DNA of 51,149 nucleotides from contig JAVVPL010000003.1 in the NCBI GenBank assembly GCA_036655775.1, positions 1 through 51,149 on the forward strand. The letters run 5' to 3'. Source of the stretch: JAVVPL01 sp036655775 (GTDB lineage: Bacteria > Bacteroidota > Bacteroidia > Bacteroidales > P3). Under the pieces are notes generated by a model. That model did no database searches. It was not told the DNA's origin and was given only the letters and a program-made list of their open reading frames with translations. Of this stretch, positions 1-8,390 are shown one piece after another. The first letter of the stretch is position 1; each line of letters starts with the position of its first letter. The position numbers and the translations under genes were made by a program.

Positions 1-670
1 CCAAAATAATATCCATGCCCGAATGTCCCCCTTTTAAACCTTTAATTGCAAGTTCAAAAGCGGTTACATCAGCCGATCTAGCTTGCGTTTTATAATTTAA
101 TTTAATAGAAGCATCCAGCCCTCCAGCACATCCTACATAGAGTTCGCCTTCAGTTTCAGAATCTAAATTTAATAAAATATCGCCTTTGAGTACTCCTTTT
201 TCTAAGCCAAATGCGCCCGTCATACCTGTTTCTTCATCGATTGTAAGCAATGCTTCGATAGGACCATGCGCAATGTTTTTAGATGCCAATACAGCCATTG
301 CTGCAGCCACACCCATTCCATTGTCGGCTCCTAAAGTAGTTCCGTCGGCAGTTACCCAATCGCCATCAACATAAGCAACAATAGGATCTTTCGTGAAATC
401 GTGTTTTTTATCACTATTTTTTTGTGGAACCATATCCAAGTGCGCTTGTAATATTACACTTTGTCTATTTTCCATACCTTTGGTAGCAGGTTTGGAAACA
501 ATTACATTCCCAATTTTATCTACCTTTACACCTAAGCCGTTTTTTTTACAAAAATCGACCATAAATTTTCTAATTTTTTCCTCATGTTTAGAAGGATGAG
601 GGATCTCACAGATTGCTTGGAAGTTTTCCCAAACATTTTTTGGAGCAAGTTTTGAAATGTTCGTGTTCAT
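1..670 (-). CDS. pepD: Aminoacyl-histidine dipeptidase (PepD, M20 family), 3' end beyond the window
   Basis: Reading the minus strand from an ATG at 670 gives an open frame to the window edge (about 223 codons) that begins MNTNISKLAPKNVWENF. Seen: the M20 di-zinc peptidase signature in order, with a metal-binding His/Asp in ILQAHLDMVPQ, the bridging Asp in LGADNGMG, and the paired glutamates in TIDEETGMTGA. Known of the family: PepD (M20C) is a cytoplasmic metallopeptidase of roughly 480-490 residues that hydrolyses Xaa-His and other dipeptides, so just under half is visible here. In an amino-acid fermenter it would feed free amino acids to catabolism (inference). A TAnnTTTG box lies about 37 bases upstream. 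The partial sequence separates it from PepT or a carboxypeptidase with fair but not complete certainty. Confidence 0.9.
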   Translation of the reverse strand, partial: MNTNISKLAPKNVWENFQAICEIPHPSKHEEKIRKFMVDFCKKNGLGVKVDKIGNVIVSKPATKGMENRQSVILQAHLDMVPQKNSDKKHDFTKDPIVAYVDGDWVTADGTTLGADNGMGVAAAMAVLASKNIAHGPIEALLTIDEETGMTGAFGLEKGVLKGDILLNLDSETEGELYVGCAGGLDASIKLNYKTQARSADVTAFELAIKGLKGGHSGMDIIL

Positions 671-706
671 GATATTTTTTTAATATATTTATAAATTCAT
701 AAAGCA

Positions 707-714
707 CAAATATA
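707..714 (-). promoter_or_regulatory. Probable -7 box of pepD
   Basis: On the minus strand this reads TATATTTG, matching the Bacteroidota -7 consensus TAnnTTTG, 37 bases before the pepD ATG. I see no TTTG at the expected -33 distance, so the call rests on one half-site and its position. Confidence 0.45.
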
Positions 715-920
715 CAGGATTTTTTTGAAAATACGATAAATAAAATACAAAAATAGATAAGAAAAAAATCCCCATTTGTTCACAAAATAAAAATAAAGTA
801 AGATTTTTTGAAAAAATACGGAGATTATTTGAAAGCCAAAGCAAGCAGGAATTTCTACTATTACAAAGAGAGGTCAAAGGAAATGTTTATTTAATCATAG
901 TAAATAAATATTTAAAAAAG

Positions 921-950
921 TTTGCATATTAAAAAAAAAACGTATATTTG
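921..950 (+). promoter_or_regulatory. Bacteroidota-type promoter of the outer-membrane receptor
   Basis: TTTG at 921-924 and TATATTTG at 943-950 are separated by 18 bases, close to the phylum's -33/-7 arrangement (TTTG, about 19 bases, TAnnTTTG). Transcription would start near 957, leaving a leader of about 75 bases before the ATG at 1034. Confidence 0.6.
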
Positions 951-1033
951 ACGGTAGTTTTAAACTTCTAAGAAGAAGCACTATGGACCAAAGGTCTATT
1001 AAATACTCTTTAATTACTCTTTAATTTTTTTGT

Positions 1034-3478
1034 ATGAAACAAATATTACTTCTTAATTTATTAATTTTTATTACCTATACAGCTTATTGTCAAAATAAAA
1101 TAGAGGGTTCTGTCCATTCAAAAAACGAATCTATTCCTTATGCTTCTGTTGTATTGTATTCTTTTGAGGATCTAGTATTTTATAAAGCAAGTTTGTCGGA
1201 TAGCGTGGGTTCCTTTCTTTTGGAAGACATTGCCGATGGAAGGTATATATTAAAAATACAAAATGTTGGGTTTTCGGACTATACAGATACGCTCTCTTTA
1301 TCGAAAGAATCAGGAAATTTTATACATTTAGGAAATATTAAATTAATAGAAGCTGTTATTGGACTTCAAGGCGTGGAGGTGGTGGCAAAACGTCCCATAA
1401 TAGAAAGAATCAACAACCTAACCGTTATGAATGTTGAATTAGCTTCTGTATTTGTAGGGAGTGATGCTTTTGAATTGTTAAAAAAAGTGCCAGGTGTTTT
1501 TGTCGACAAAGATGGGAATATATCCCTTTACTATAAAACAGTTCTTGTAACTATAGACAATAAAGAACTTAATTTAGGAGCAGATGAATTAGTTTCTTTT
1601 TTAAAATCTATTCCTTTTGAAGAAGTATCTAAATTAGAAATAAATCCAAATCCTACCGCAAATTTTGACGCAGAAGGAGCTGGTGGAATCATTAATATTG
1701 TAACAAAGAAACGGGTCCATAATGGCATACAAGGAAGAGTGAACGTCAATACGTCTTTTGCCTTTAATGAATTTCGACTTGGTGCTGGAATCAATGCTTC
1801 CTTAAGTGCAAAAATCAATAAATTTACTATTGTTGCCAGTATGGGAATTCAATACCACCCTCAGTATGAAAAAATACAAAGTACTGAAAAAATGTTGACA
1901 GATCAAGGCGTTTTTGAAAGAAAAATAAATAATAAAAATGACAAACATTGGAGTCTTGATAATGGCTACACAATGCCCTTTGTAAGATTTGAATTAGATT
2001 ATGATATAAATGCAAAATCCTCAATAAGCTTATCTTTTAGGGCTAATCATAGCTCGAGAAAAGGTTCTGACCAATCCTATAATCGATTATTTTTTAATTC
2101 AAGCATAGCCGATTCCTCCTTTCTCTCCAAAGGTAAGGAGAGTGGCAGAGGTACCTTTTTCTCCACAAATCTCAATTATTCGTATTTATTCAATCCTAAA
2201 GGAGGAAAAATATCTATTGATCTAAACTATTCTCCCTATATTTCTAAAAAAAATAAATCAAGCCAAGAAAATATTTACTTTCATGGTGATTTTCTAGGAG
2301 AAAGTTATCGTAAATCGACTATTGATCGTGATTTTTCACCTAGTTCATCCAACATTCTTTATGCTAAAGTAGATTTTTCACAAACGTTTTTATCAAAAAT
2401 AGATTTCAGTGCTGGAGTAAAAGTGAGTTATGTAGCTAATAATTCAAATTTTACGCAATATTATAATGGTTTATTCGACACCTCATCTTATAATTCTTTA
2501 AAATACATAGAAACTATTAGTGCTATTTATGCCTCTTTATCCTATCAAATAAATGACAATAATAAAATTAATATGGGACTCAGAGGAGAATATACTTTTT
2601 CTAAAATGATTCAAAACGTTTTAGATTCCACCTACCTACTAAATCCTTATTTTAATCTATTTCCCGACCTAAGTTATTCACTCAAAATAAATGACAAAAA
2701 CAATCTTACCCTTTCTTACAATTATCGTATCAGTAGACCTCAATATTGGGATTTAGATCCTAAAGTGGTGGTGATTGATGAGTTTTCTGTAAACGCTGGA
2801 AATATTCATTTAAAACCAAGTTATACACATGATGTAAATTTGATGCATGTCTATAAGAATATGTTTTTTTCTTTTGTTGGATACCAAACTACAAAAGGAA
2901 TGCCTTATCGATTCAACTATTACAATGATAGCTCTCTTATAGTAAAAAAAACACCAGAAAATGTAGCAAATTTATCCGCCATCTATGGAGGAGAACAATT
3001 TGTATATTCTATTACCGATTGGTGGAGTACCACCAATTATTGTCAATTTATGGTTCTTTTCAACGATTTTGTCTATCTTGATACAAAAGAAAGTTCACGT
3101 TTTTTTAAAATGTCTATTGGCACTTATCATTCATTCACTTTTCTTAAAAATTATATGGCTGACATTTCTATAGATTGGAGCTCAGGTGAAAAATTTGGAT
3201 TTACTCAATTTAAACCTCTTCCGAGTATAAATATAGGATTTAGAGCTAATTTATTAAAGAATGATTTGATTTTAAGTCTTCGTCTAAACTATTGTTTTGG
3301 AAATAAACTAAAAATCACTGAGAAGTATCCGAATGGAAATGAAATAAATACTACACTATCTCAGTATAATGAGTTAATTTATTTTTCTATTTCCTATCGA
3401 TTTGGAAAAGAAGCGTTTGATAAATCATTTAGAAAAAGCGACGTTGAAGAAATAAGTAATAGGATTAAAATGGATTAA
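1034..3478 (+). CDS. Outer-membrane beta-barrel receptor with carboxypeptidase-regulatory-like N-terminus (TonB-dependent receptor family)
   Basis: 814 residues. Residues 1-20 form a Sec signal peptide (MKQILLLNLLIFITYTAYCQ). Residues ~22-105 resemble the CarboxypepD_reg-like beta-sandwich common on Bacteroidota receptors, with phrases such as GSVHSKNESIPYASVVLYS. Residues ~115-225 form a plug-like segment containing LLKKVPGVFVDKDG and GAGGIINIVTKK. The remainder is a long run of alternating aromatic/polar strands typical of the OMP_b-brl_3 barrel. Such proteins sit in the outer membrane and usually import a ligand using TonB energy. The substrate cannot be read from sequence. No SusD-like partner is adjacent and the gene stands alone behind its own promoter, so a polysaccharide-utilisation role is not supported. 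A structural or adhesive role remains possible. Confidence 0.85.
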   Translation: MKQILLLNLLIFITYTAYCQNKIEGSVHSKNESIPYASVVLYSFEDLVFYKASLSDSVGSFLLEDIADGRYILKIQNVGFSDYTDTLSLSKESGNFIHLGNIKLIEAVIGLQGVEVVAKRPIIERINNLTVMNVELASVFVGSDAFELLKKVPGVFVDKDGNISLYYKTVLVTIDNKELNLGADELVSFLKSIPFEEVSKLEINPNPTANFDAEGAGGIINIVTKKRVHNGIQGRVNVNTSFAFNEFRLGAGINASLSAKINKFTIVASMGIQYHPQYEKIQSTEKMLTDQGVFERKINNKNDKHWSLDNGYTMPFVRFELDYDINAKSSISLSFRANHSSRKGSDQSYNRLFFNSSIADSSFLSKGKESGRGTFFSTNLNYSYLFNPKGGKISIDLNYSPYISKKNKSSQENIYFHGDFLGESYRKSTIDRDFSPSSSNILYAKVDFSQTFLSKIDFSAGVKVSYVANNSNFTQYYNGLFDTSSYNSLKYIETISAIYASLSYQINDNNKINMGLRGEYTFSKMIQNVLDSTYLLNPYFNLFPDLSYSLKINDKNNLTLSYNYRISRPQYWDLDPKVVVIDEFSVNAGNIHLKPSYTHDVNLMHVYKNMFFSFVGYQTTKGMPYRFNYYNDSSLIVKKTPENVANLSAIYGGEQFVYSITDWWSTTNYCQFMVLFNDFVYLDTKESSRFFKMSIGTYHSFTFLKNYMADISIDWSSGEKFGFTQFKPLPSINIGFRANLLKNDLILSLRLNYCFGNKLKITEKYPNGNEINTTLSQYNELIYFSISYRFGKEAFDKSFRKSDVEEISNRIKMD

Positions 3479-3645
3479 GCGTAGATATATTAGGAACTCC
3501 ACCTAGATAGATGATTCAAAGGGGAAGTACTCTAAATCCAATAAAAGCTCTTATAAAGAAATAAGTTAATTCAACCTTTTTAGCCCTCCCGTTTCCCTAT
3601 AAATTTCCTTCGTATATTTATGGTTTGCAAAGAATGGAAACGTAT

Positions 3646-3708
3646 AAAAACGGAAAAGGGAAGTGAGCAAGCTCACCTCCCAGTTCCGTACCTTTAAATA
3701 ACCAATAA
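3646..3708 (-). ncRNA. Candidate small RNA ending in an intrinsic terminator
   Basis: A minus-strand promoter (separate entry) would start transcription near 3708. The transcript would soon reach a long imperfect hairpin: inner arms at 3658-3668 and 3671-3681 (one mismatch, two-base tip, so the real loop is wider), and outer arms at 3650-3655 and 3684-3689. On this strand the hairpin is followed by five T residues (3650-3646). That is the layout of an intrinsic terminator, so the RNA would be about 60 nt. No open reading frame fits it, and the next gene on the left (the receptor) is convergent. Whether the RNA exists, and what it does, is inference. A plain terminator or attenuator is the alternative. 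Confidence 0.4.
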
Positions 3709-3713
3709 CACTG

Positions 3714-3744
3714 CAAAGATATAACAATTTTTTAAAACCACAAA
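3714..3744 (-). promoter_or_regulatory. Near-consensus minus-strand Bacteroidota promoter
   Basis: On the minus strand TTTG (3744-3741), 19 bases, then TATCTTTG (3721-3714) matches the phylum consensus TTTG-N19-TAnnTTTG. It points away from nadA, into a stretch with no protein gene. Confidence 0.65.
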
Positions 3745-3788
3745 ATTTTTTTCTTTTTTTTTCACTTTTTTTTCTTTGCATAATATCG

Positions 3789-3796
3789 TAACTTTG
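3789..3796 (+). promoter_or_regulatory. Probable -7 box of nadA
   Basis: TAACTTTG lies only 7 bases before the nadA ATG, so the transcript would be leaderless or almost so. The -33 region is a T-rich tract without a clear TTTG. The 17 bases 3779-3795 recur exactly at 12570-12586 upstream of the acyl-CoA dehydrogenase. Confidence 0.5.
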
Positions 3797-3803
3797 CAAC
3801 ATT

Positions 3804-4730
3804 ATGGAAAAGAAACATTTAATAAAAGAAATACAGCTACTTACAAAAAAGAAAAATGCTGTTATATTAGGTCACTATTATCAAATTCCAGAAATTCAAG
3901 ATATTTCCGATTTCATTGGTGATAGTTTAGCCCTTTCTCAAAAAGCCGCAAATACGCAAGCTGATATTATTGTTTTTGCGGGTGTACACTTTATGGCCGA
4001 AACCGCCAAAATACTCAATCCCACCAAAAAAGTTCTTTTACCCGATCTAAATGCGGCATGTTCGCTTGCGGATGCTTGTCAGTTTGCAGATTTAAAACAA
4101 TTTAAAGCATTGCATCCCGATCACAAAGTAATATCGTATATCAATTGTAGTGCCGAAGTAAAAACTTTGTCCGATCTTATTTGTACCTCTGGCAATGCAC
4201 TTAAATTAGTGGAACAATTTCCAAAAGATGAAAAAATTATTTTCGCTCCAGACAAAAATTTAGGAGCCTATATCAATCGTATCACTGGACGTAATATGTT
4301 GTTGTGGGATGGCAGTTGTCACATTCACGATCAACTTACCGATCAACAGCTTCTACGGATTAAAGAAAAGTATCCCAATGCAAAAATGATAGCACATCCC
4401 GAATGTAATCCTGCGGTACTTCTCCTTGCCGATTTTGTGGGATCTACCGCGGCCATGCTCAATTTTATTCAAAAAGACTCAAGTCAAAGTTATATTGTGG
4501 CCACCGAAACAGGGATTGTACATCAAATGCAAAAACTTTGCCCTACAAAAACCTTTTATATTGCTACCATGGATGAATCTTGTGCTTGCAACGATTGTCC
4601 GTATATGAAATTAAATACCTTAGAAAAATTATACGCCTGTCTTTTGAATGAAACTCCCGAAATACAACTTCCTACCGATATTATGGATCAAGCACGTAAA
4701 CCCATAGAAGCCATGCTTGCTCGAAGTTAA
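3804..4730 (+). CDS. nadA: Quinolinate synthase
   Basis: 308 residues, the normal length for the short NadA type. It condenses iminoaspartate (from NadB) with dihydroxyacetone phosphate to form quinolinate, the first ring of de novo NAD synthesis, using a [4Fe-4S] cluster in the cytoplasm. Seen: ILGHYYQIPEIQDISDFIGDS near the N-terminus, the cysteine of INCSAEVK (C115), the cysteine of HPECNPAVLL (C201), and the C-terminal cluster CACNDCPYMKLN (C260, C262, C265), matching the expected ligand positions. nadB and nadC are not next to it. Its downstream neighbour, the MORN-like protein, is on the same strand 41 bases away but has no obvious link to NAD synthesis. Confidence 0.97.
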   Translation: MEKKHLIKEIQLLTKKKNAVILGHYYQIPEIQDISDFIGDSLALSQKAANTQADIIVFAGVHFMAETAKILNPTKKVLLPDLNAACSLADACQFADLKQFKALHPDHKVISYINCSAEVKTLSDLICTSGNALKLVEQFPKDEKIIFAPDKNLGAYINRITGRNMLLWDGSCHIHDQLTDQQLLRIKEKYPNAKMIAHPECNPAVLLLADFVGSTAAMLNFIQKDSSQSYIVATETGIVHQMQKLCPTKTFYIATMDESCACNDCPYMKLNTLEKLYACLLNETPEIQLPTDIMDQARKPIEAMLARS

Positions 4731-4771
4731 AAGTTTCCACATTATTTTTAATTTAAGGCGTACAGATACAA

Positions 4772-6334
4772 ATGGATAAAATCGAAATAATAAAATTAGG
4801 CATTTTTCGTAAATTTGCTTGTATACTAGCTGCCATTCTAAGCATAGTTAATTTGTATGCACAAGACTCAACACAATTTAAACAATTTTTTTATCCTTCA
4901 GGTCGTATTTCAAGCCAAGGTTATATGCGTAATGGAACGCCCGATGGTGTTTGGAAAAGTTATGATGAAAACGGACAATTGATTTCCGAAGGTGCACGTG
5001 TCAACTTAGAATTAGAAGGCGTATGGAAATTTTATAGAGAGGGGAAAATAAGTTCTGAAATCACGTATCGAAAAGGGAAAAAAAATGGAAAATCTATTTT
5101 TTATCAATTTAAAGAAAATCAAAAAATAGAAGAAAATTACATAGATAATGTGCTTAATGGTCTTCGTATAGTCTATACTCTGAGCCCCAAAGAATATATT
5201 CTAAAAAGTACCCCTTACATTCAAGCCTTAGAAGACGGCCTAGAAAAAGAGTATAATTCACAAGGTGAAATTGTCTATATAACTCAATATCGTAAAGGTT
5301 TTATTGTATTTAGGGAACGCATTAATAAACGCGATCGTCAAGGCTTCAAACAAGGCGTGTGGAAAGCTTTTTATTCCAATGACAAATTATATTGGGAAGT
5401 GCCTTATCTAAACGATCAAAAACATGGGTACTACAAAGAATACGATACGCTTGGCAATATTCAAAAAATAGAGAAATATCAAAATGGAGAATTGCAAGTA
5501 GATGCGCCCGAACTTGCTCGATTGGAAATAAAAACCGAATATTATGCCAATGGTCAAATCAAAATTAGCGTACCTTATAAAAATAATTTACCCGAGGGTC
5601 TATGTCGTATTTACGATAGTTTGACAGGAAAAGTAATAAAGGGAATTTTATTTAAAGACGGCAAAGAAGTAGGCGGAGGTTTGGTCGACGAATTTGGTTA
5701 TTTACAAGACGATTGGAAAGAATATTATCCCAATGGTACTCTTCGTTGCCAAGGTAAATATCGAAAAGGTAAGAAACATGGCGATTGGTTATTTTATTTT
5801 TCAAATGGACAAGTGGAACAAGAAGGAAGGTATACGAATGGTAAATTAGATGGCGATTGGACTTGGTATTATTCAGATGGACAACCTCGTTTACAGCAAA
5901 GTTATTTTGAAGGACAATTAGAAGGCCCGAGCACCGAATATGATGAAAAAGGGAAAATACTTGCCAAAGGCTCGTATGTAGAAGGATACGAAGATGGTAA
6001 ATGGGAATATTGGGAGCAAAACGAAAGAATTATGGGCACGTATCGTGGAGGCGAACGTCATGGAGAATGGAAAAGTTATTGGAATACCACGGGTAAAAAA
6101 CTTTCTTTCAAAGGTTCCTTTGTCAATGGGCTTCCCAATGGAAAACATTTGTATTATTGGGATAATGGTGTATTGAGAGAAGAGGCGCATTACAATATGG
6201 GTAGGCGCACAGGTATTTGGAAAAAATACAATGAAAAAGGTGAGTCGGAGGTGCAAATTACTTACGACAAAAATGAAGAAGAAGAACGTTATGATGGGGT
6301 CCGAACGCTACCCAAAACAAACCATTCTAATTAA
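4772..6334 (+). CDS. Secreted MORN-like repeat protein (YwqK-type repeats)
   Basis: 520 residues. An N-terminal hydrophobic stretch (about residues 14-30, ending near LYAQD) looks like a signal peptide. The rest is built from many repeats of about 22-24 residues with the theme YxxGxxxxxGxYxxGxxxGxWxxY, for example YPSGRISSQGYMRNGTPDGV and YPNGTLRCQGKYRKGKKHGD. These are MORN_2-type repeats, often annotated as YwqK family antitoxin although no toxin is present here. Such proteins probably fold as elongated beta-meanders and may bind envelope or surface partners. The function is unknown. The repeats are diverged from each other, so the gene is not a recent tandem expansion. The acidic C-terminal tail contains a run of glutamates (KNEEEERYDG). 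Confidence 0.8.
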   Translation: MDKIEIIKLGIFRKFACILAAILSIVNLYAQDSTQFKQFFYPSGRISSQGYMRNGTPDGVWKSYDENGQLISEGARVNLELEGVWKFYREGKISSEITYRKGKKNGKSIFYQFKENQKIEENYIDNVLNGLRIVYTLSPKEYILKSTPYIQALEDGLEKEYNSQGEIVYITQYRKGFIVFRERINKRDRQGFKQGVWKAFYSNDKLYWEVPYLNDQKHGYYKEYDTLGNIQKIEKYQNGELQVDAPELARLEIKTEYYANGQIKISVPYKNNLPEGLCRIYDSLTGKVIKGILFKDGKEVGGGLVDEFGYLQDDWKEYYPNGTLRCQGKYRKGKKHGDWLFYFSNGQVEQEGRYTNGKLDGDWTWYYSDGQPRLQQSYFEGQLEGPSTEYDEKGKILAKGSYVEGYEDGKWEYWEQNERIMGTYRGGERHGEWKSYWNTTGKKLSFKGSFVNGLPNGKHLYYWDNGVLREEAHYNMGRRTGIWKKYNEKGESEVQITYDKNEEEERYDGVRTLPKTNHSN

Positions 6335-6387
6335 ATGCGTTTAAAATATCAATTCCATTTATTCTTTTTTTATCTCTCTAAATTTCG

Positions 6388-6395
6388 TATATTTG
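6388..6395 (+). promoter_or_regulatory. Probable -7 box of the atoD-kal-kce operon
   Basis: TATATTTG matches TAnnTTTG. It predicts a leader of about 85 bases before the atoD ATG, containing a run of six G at about 6434-6439 but no riboswitch I recognise. The -33 element is not clear. Confidence 0.5.
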
Positions 6396-6488
6396 CACCT
6401 TTAGGAATTTTAATAAAACAACATAACCCAATAGGGGGGTAATTCATACAAATTGCCTGGATGAAAAGGATAAAAAATTAATTAAATT

Positions 6489-7133
6489 ATGAATAAATTT
6501 ATTAGCGCTCAACAAGCCGTAGAAAACATTAATGATGGAGCAATCCTTATGATAGGCGGTTTTTTGGCAGTAGGTTCTCCATGTAAAATTATAGATGCTT
6601 TAGTTGCAAAAGGTGTCCAAAATTTGACTGTAATTTGTAATGATACCGCCACTCCTGAAGGAGGAATTGGCAAATTAGTTGCAAACAAACAAGTAAAAAA
6701 AATAATTGTTTCTCATATAGGAACAAACCCTCAAACCATCGATCAAATGAATGCAGGTACACTTGAGGTGGAATTTAGTCCACAAGGCACTTTGGCAGAA
6801 CGTGTGCGTGCAGGTGGCGCAGGTTTAGGTGGTGTATTGACTCCTACGGGTTTAGGTACTGTGGTTGCCGAAGGCAAGCCTACTATCAAAGTAGATGGCA
6901 AAGAATATCTCTTAGAAAAACCAATTAGAGCCGATTTTGCACTTATCTGTGCTAGTATTGCCGATGAAGAAGGCAATTTGATTTATCGTGGAACCGCACA
7001 AAATTTTAATCCTCTAATGGCAACGGCTGCCGATATCGTGATAGCCGAAGTTAAAGAAGTAGTTGCTACAGGTAGTTTAGCTCCTGAAACAATTAAAACA
7101 CAATCCATTTTAGTGGATTTTATGGTGAAATAA
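6489..7133 (+). CDS. atoD: CoA-transferase subunit A (butyrate/acetoacetate type)
   Basis: 214 residues, the usual size of the alpha subunit of class I 3-oxoacid CoA-transferases. Seen: the glycine-rich start AILMIGGFLAVGSPCKIIDAL, the CNDTATPEGGIG and SPQGTLAERVRAGGAGLGGV segments, and the C-terminal DIVIAEVKEVV. In lysine fermentation this enzyme moves CoA from butyryl-CoA to acetoacetate, releasing butyrate and forming acetoacetyl-CoA. It lies 16 bases before kal and kce, which supports that role over acetate or succinate CoA-transfer. The oddity is that the beta subunit, which carries the catalytic glutamate, does not follow and is nowhere in this window. The complex must be completed by a gene elsewhere. 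Confidence 0.88.
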   Translation: MNKFISAQQAVENINDGAILMIGGFLAVGSPCKIIDALVAKGVQNLTVICNDTATPEGGIGKLVANKQVKKIIVSHIGTNPQTIDQMNAGTLEVEFSPQGTLAERVRAGGAGLGGVLTPTGLGTVVAEGKPTIKVDGKEYLLEKPIRADFALICASIADEEGNLIYRGTAQNFNPLMATAADIVIAEVKEVVATGSLAPETIKTQSILVDFMVK

Positions 7134-7149
7134 AACAATCAAACACAAT

Positions 7150-7536
7150 ATGAAAAAACAATCTATAATTCGTTTAAGAATGAGTGCGCATGATGCACAC
7201 TATGGTGGAAATTTAGTTGACGGTGCTCGCATGCTCCAACTTTTTGGAGATGTAGCTACTGAACTATTAATTCAACGCGATGGAGACGAAGGTCTTTTCA
7301 AAGCATACGATATGGTCGAATTTATGGCCCCTGTGTATGCAGGTGATTTTATAGAAGCGGTAGGCGAAATTGTAGAAGAAGGAAACTCTTCTCGTAAAAT
7401 GATTTTTGAAGCACGTAAAGTGATTGTACCTCGTCCCGACATCTCTGCTTCTGCTTGTGATGTATTGGCTGAACCTATTGTGGTTTGTCGTGCTAGTGGC
7501 ACTTGTGTTACGCCCAAATCTTGTCAACGGAACTAA
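7150..7536 (+). CDS. kal: 3-aminobutyryl-CoA ammonia-lyase
   Basis: 128 residues, a single hotdog-fold domain. It removes ammonia from L-3-aminobutyryl-CoA to give crotonyl-CoA in the lysine-to-butyrate pathway. Seen: the hallmark start IRLRMSAHDAHYGGNLVDGA, then FGDVATELLIQRDGDEGLF and VEFMAPVYAGDFIEAVGEI, consistent with the Kal branch of hotdog proteins. It sits between atoD and kce with gaps of 16 and 19 bases, so it is very likely co-transcribed. The alternative reading as a generic thioesterase is made unlikely by the context. Confidence 0.93.
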   Translation: MKKQSIIRLRMSAHDAHYGGNLVDGARMLQLFGDVATELLIQRDGDEGLFKAYDMVEFMAPVYAGDFIEAVGEIVEEGNSSRKMIFEARKVIVPRPDISASACDVLAEPIVVCRASGTCVTPKSCQRN

Positions 7537-7555
7537 AGAGTAAAGTATTAAAACT

Positions 7556-8374
7556 ATGGAAAAATTAATTATAACTGCGGCTATTTGTGGTGCGGAAGTT
7601 CTCAAAGAACATAATCCAGCCGTTCCTTATACAGTTGAAGAATGTGTTAGAGAAGCCAAATCGGCTTACGATGCAGGAGCCAGCATTATTCATCTTCATG
7701 TTCGTTACGATGATGGCACACCCACCCAAGATAAAAACCGTTTCAAGGAAATTATGGATGCAATCAAAAAAGCATGTCCAGAGGCTATCATACAACCTTC
7801 CACAGGAGGAGCCGTAGGGATGACGGATGATGAACGTTTGGAGCCCACTGAACTCAATCCTGAAATGGCAACCTTAGATTGTGGAACTTGCAATTTTGGA
7901 GGAGATGATGTATTTACCAATACCGAAAATACAATTAAATATTTCGGCAAAAAAATGATAGAACGCAACATCAAACCCGAACTTGAATGCTTTGACAAAT
8001 CGATGATCGAAATGGCCTTGCGTTTACAAAAGAAAGGGTTTATCAACACCCCCATGCACTTTGATTTTGTAATGGGAGTTAATGGAGGTATTGGAGGCGA
8101 TATTCGTGACTTTGTTTTTCTTCGTGGAAGTATTCCCGAAGGAGCCACCTACACCGTTGCTGGCGTGGGGCGTTATGAATTTCCCCTTGCGATGTTGGCC
8201 ATTATTGATGGAGGTCATGTGAGAGTTGGTTTTGAAGACAACGTATATCTTTCTAAGGGTGTACTTGCCAAATCAAATGGTGAATTAGTTGCCAAAGTAG
8301 TCCGAATGGCAAAAGAATTAGGACGAGAAGTGGCTACCCCTGCCGAAACTCGTAAAATTTTAGGTCTTTCCTAA
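7556..8374 (+). CDS. kce: 3-keto-5-aminohexanoate cleavage enzyme (BKACE family)
   Basis: 272 residues, full length for the family. Using acetyl-CoA, it cleaves 5-amino-3-oxohexanoate to acetoacetate and 3-aminobutyryl-CoA. Seen: the metal-binding HLHVR motif (H46, H48) in ASIIHLHVRYDDGTPTQD, the PSTGGAVGM segment, and the late metal-ligand region HVRVGFEDNVYLSKG (glutamate at 227), all diagnostic of BKACE enzymes. The family contains members acting on other beta-keto acids. The specific lysine-pathway call comes from the immediate neighbours kal and atoD. Confidence 0.93.
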   Translation: MEKLIITAAICGAEVLKEHNPAVPYTVEECVREAKSAYDAGASIIHLHVRYDDGTPTQDKNRFKEIMDAIKKACPEAIIQPSTGGAVGMTDDERLEPTELNPEMATLDCGTCNFGGDDVFTNTENTIKYFGKKMIERNIKPELECFDKSMIEMALRLQKKGFINTPMHFDFVMGVNGGIGGDIRDFVFLRGSIPEGATYTVAGVGRYEFPLAMLAIIDGGHVRVGFEDNVYLSKGVLAKSNGELVAKVVRMAKELGREVATPAETRKILGLS

Positions 8375-8390
8375 ATATTCAACAAAGCAG

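Larger units (their letters stand above)
671..1033. other. Gene-free stretch between pepD and the outer-membrane receptor
   Basis: This 363-base divergent region is very AT-rich. It holds the likely -7 box of pepD (707-714, minus) and a well-spaced promoter for the downstream receptor (921-950, plus). The middle (about 740-900) shows no recognisable gene, RNA or repeat. A short hydrophobic minus-strand frame here overlaps the pepD promoter and is not convincing. Confidence 0.6.
3479..3803. other. Gene-free stretch between the receptor and nadA
   Basis: This 325-base region contains no convincing protein gene. It holds an imperfect inverted repeat (3650-3689), a near-perfect minus-strand promoter (3714-3744) and, on the plus strand, the -7 box of nadA (3789-3796). 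A 78-codon minus-strand frame spans the promoter itself and is rejected. Confidence 0.65.

Noticed and set aside
689..877. 62-codon minus-strand frame upstream of pepD
   Set aside because: It overlaps the probable pepD promoter, is composed of AT-rich hydrophobic codons and resembles no family.
3566..3802. 78-codon minus-strand frame
   Set aside because: It starts upstream of a near-consensus promoter and runs through the hairpin; its Lys-rich composition reflects A/T tracts.
4772..6334. MORN-like protein as part of a toxin-antitoxin pair
   Set aside because: The YwqK antitoxin label is a database name; no toxin gene is adjacent and the protein has a signal peptide.
6396..6488. Riboswitch in the atoD leader (lysine or B12 type)
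   Set aside because: The leader is too short and lacks the conserved cores of these riboswitches; only a G-run stands out.
7705..8148. 147-codon minus-strand frame inside kce
   Set aside because: It is a shadow of the well-supported kce coding strand, with no recognisable domain.
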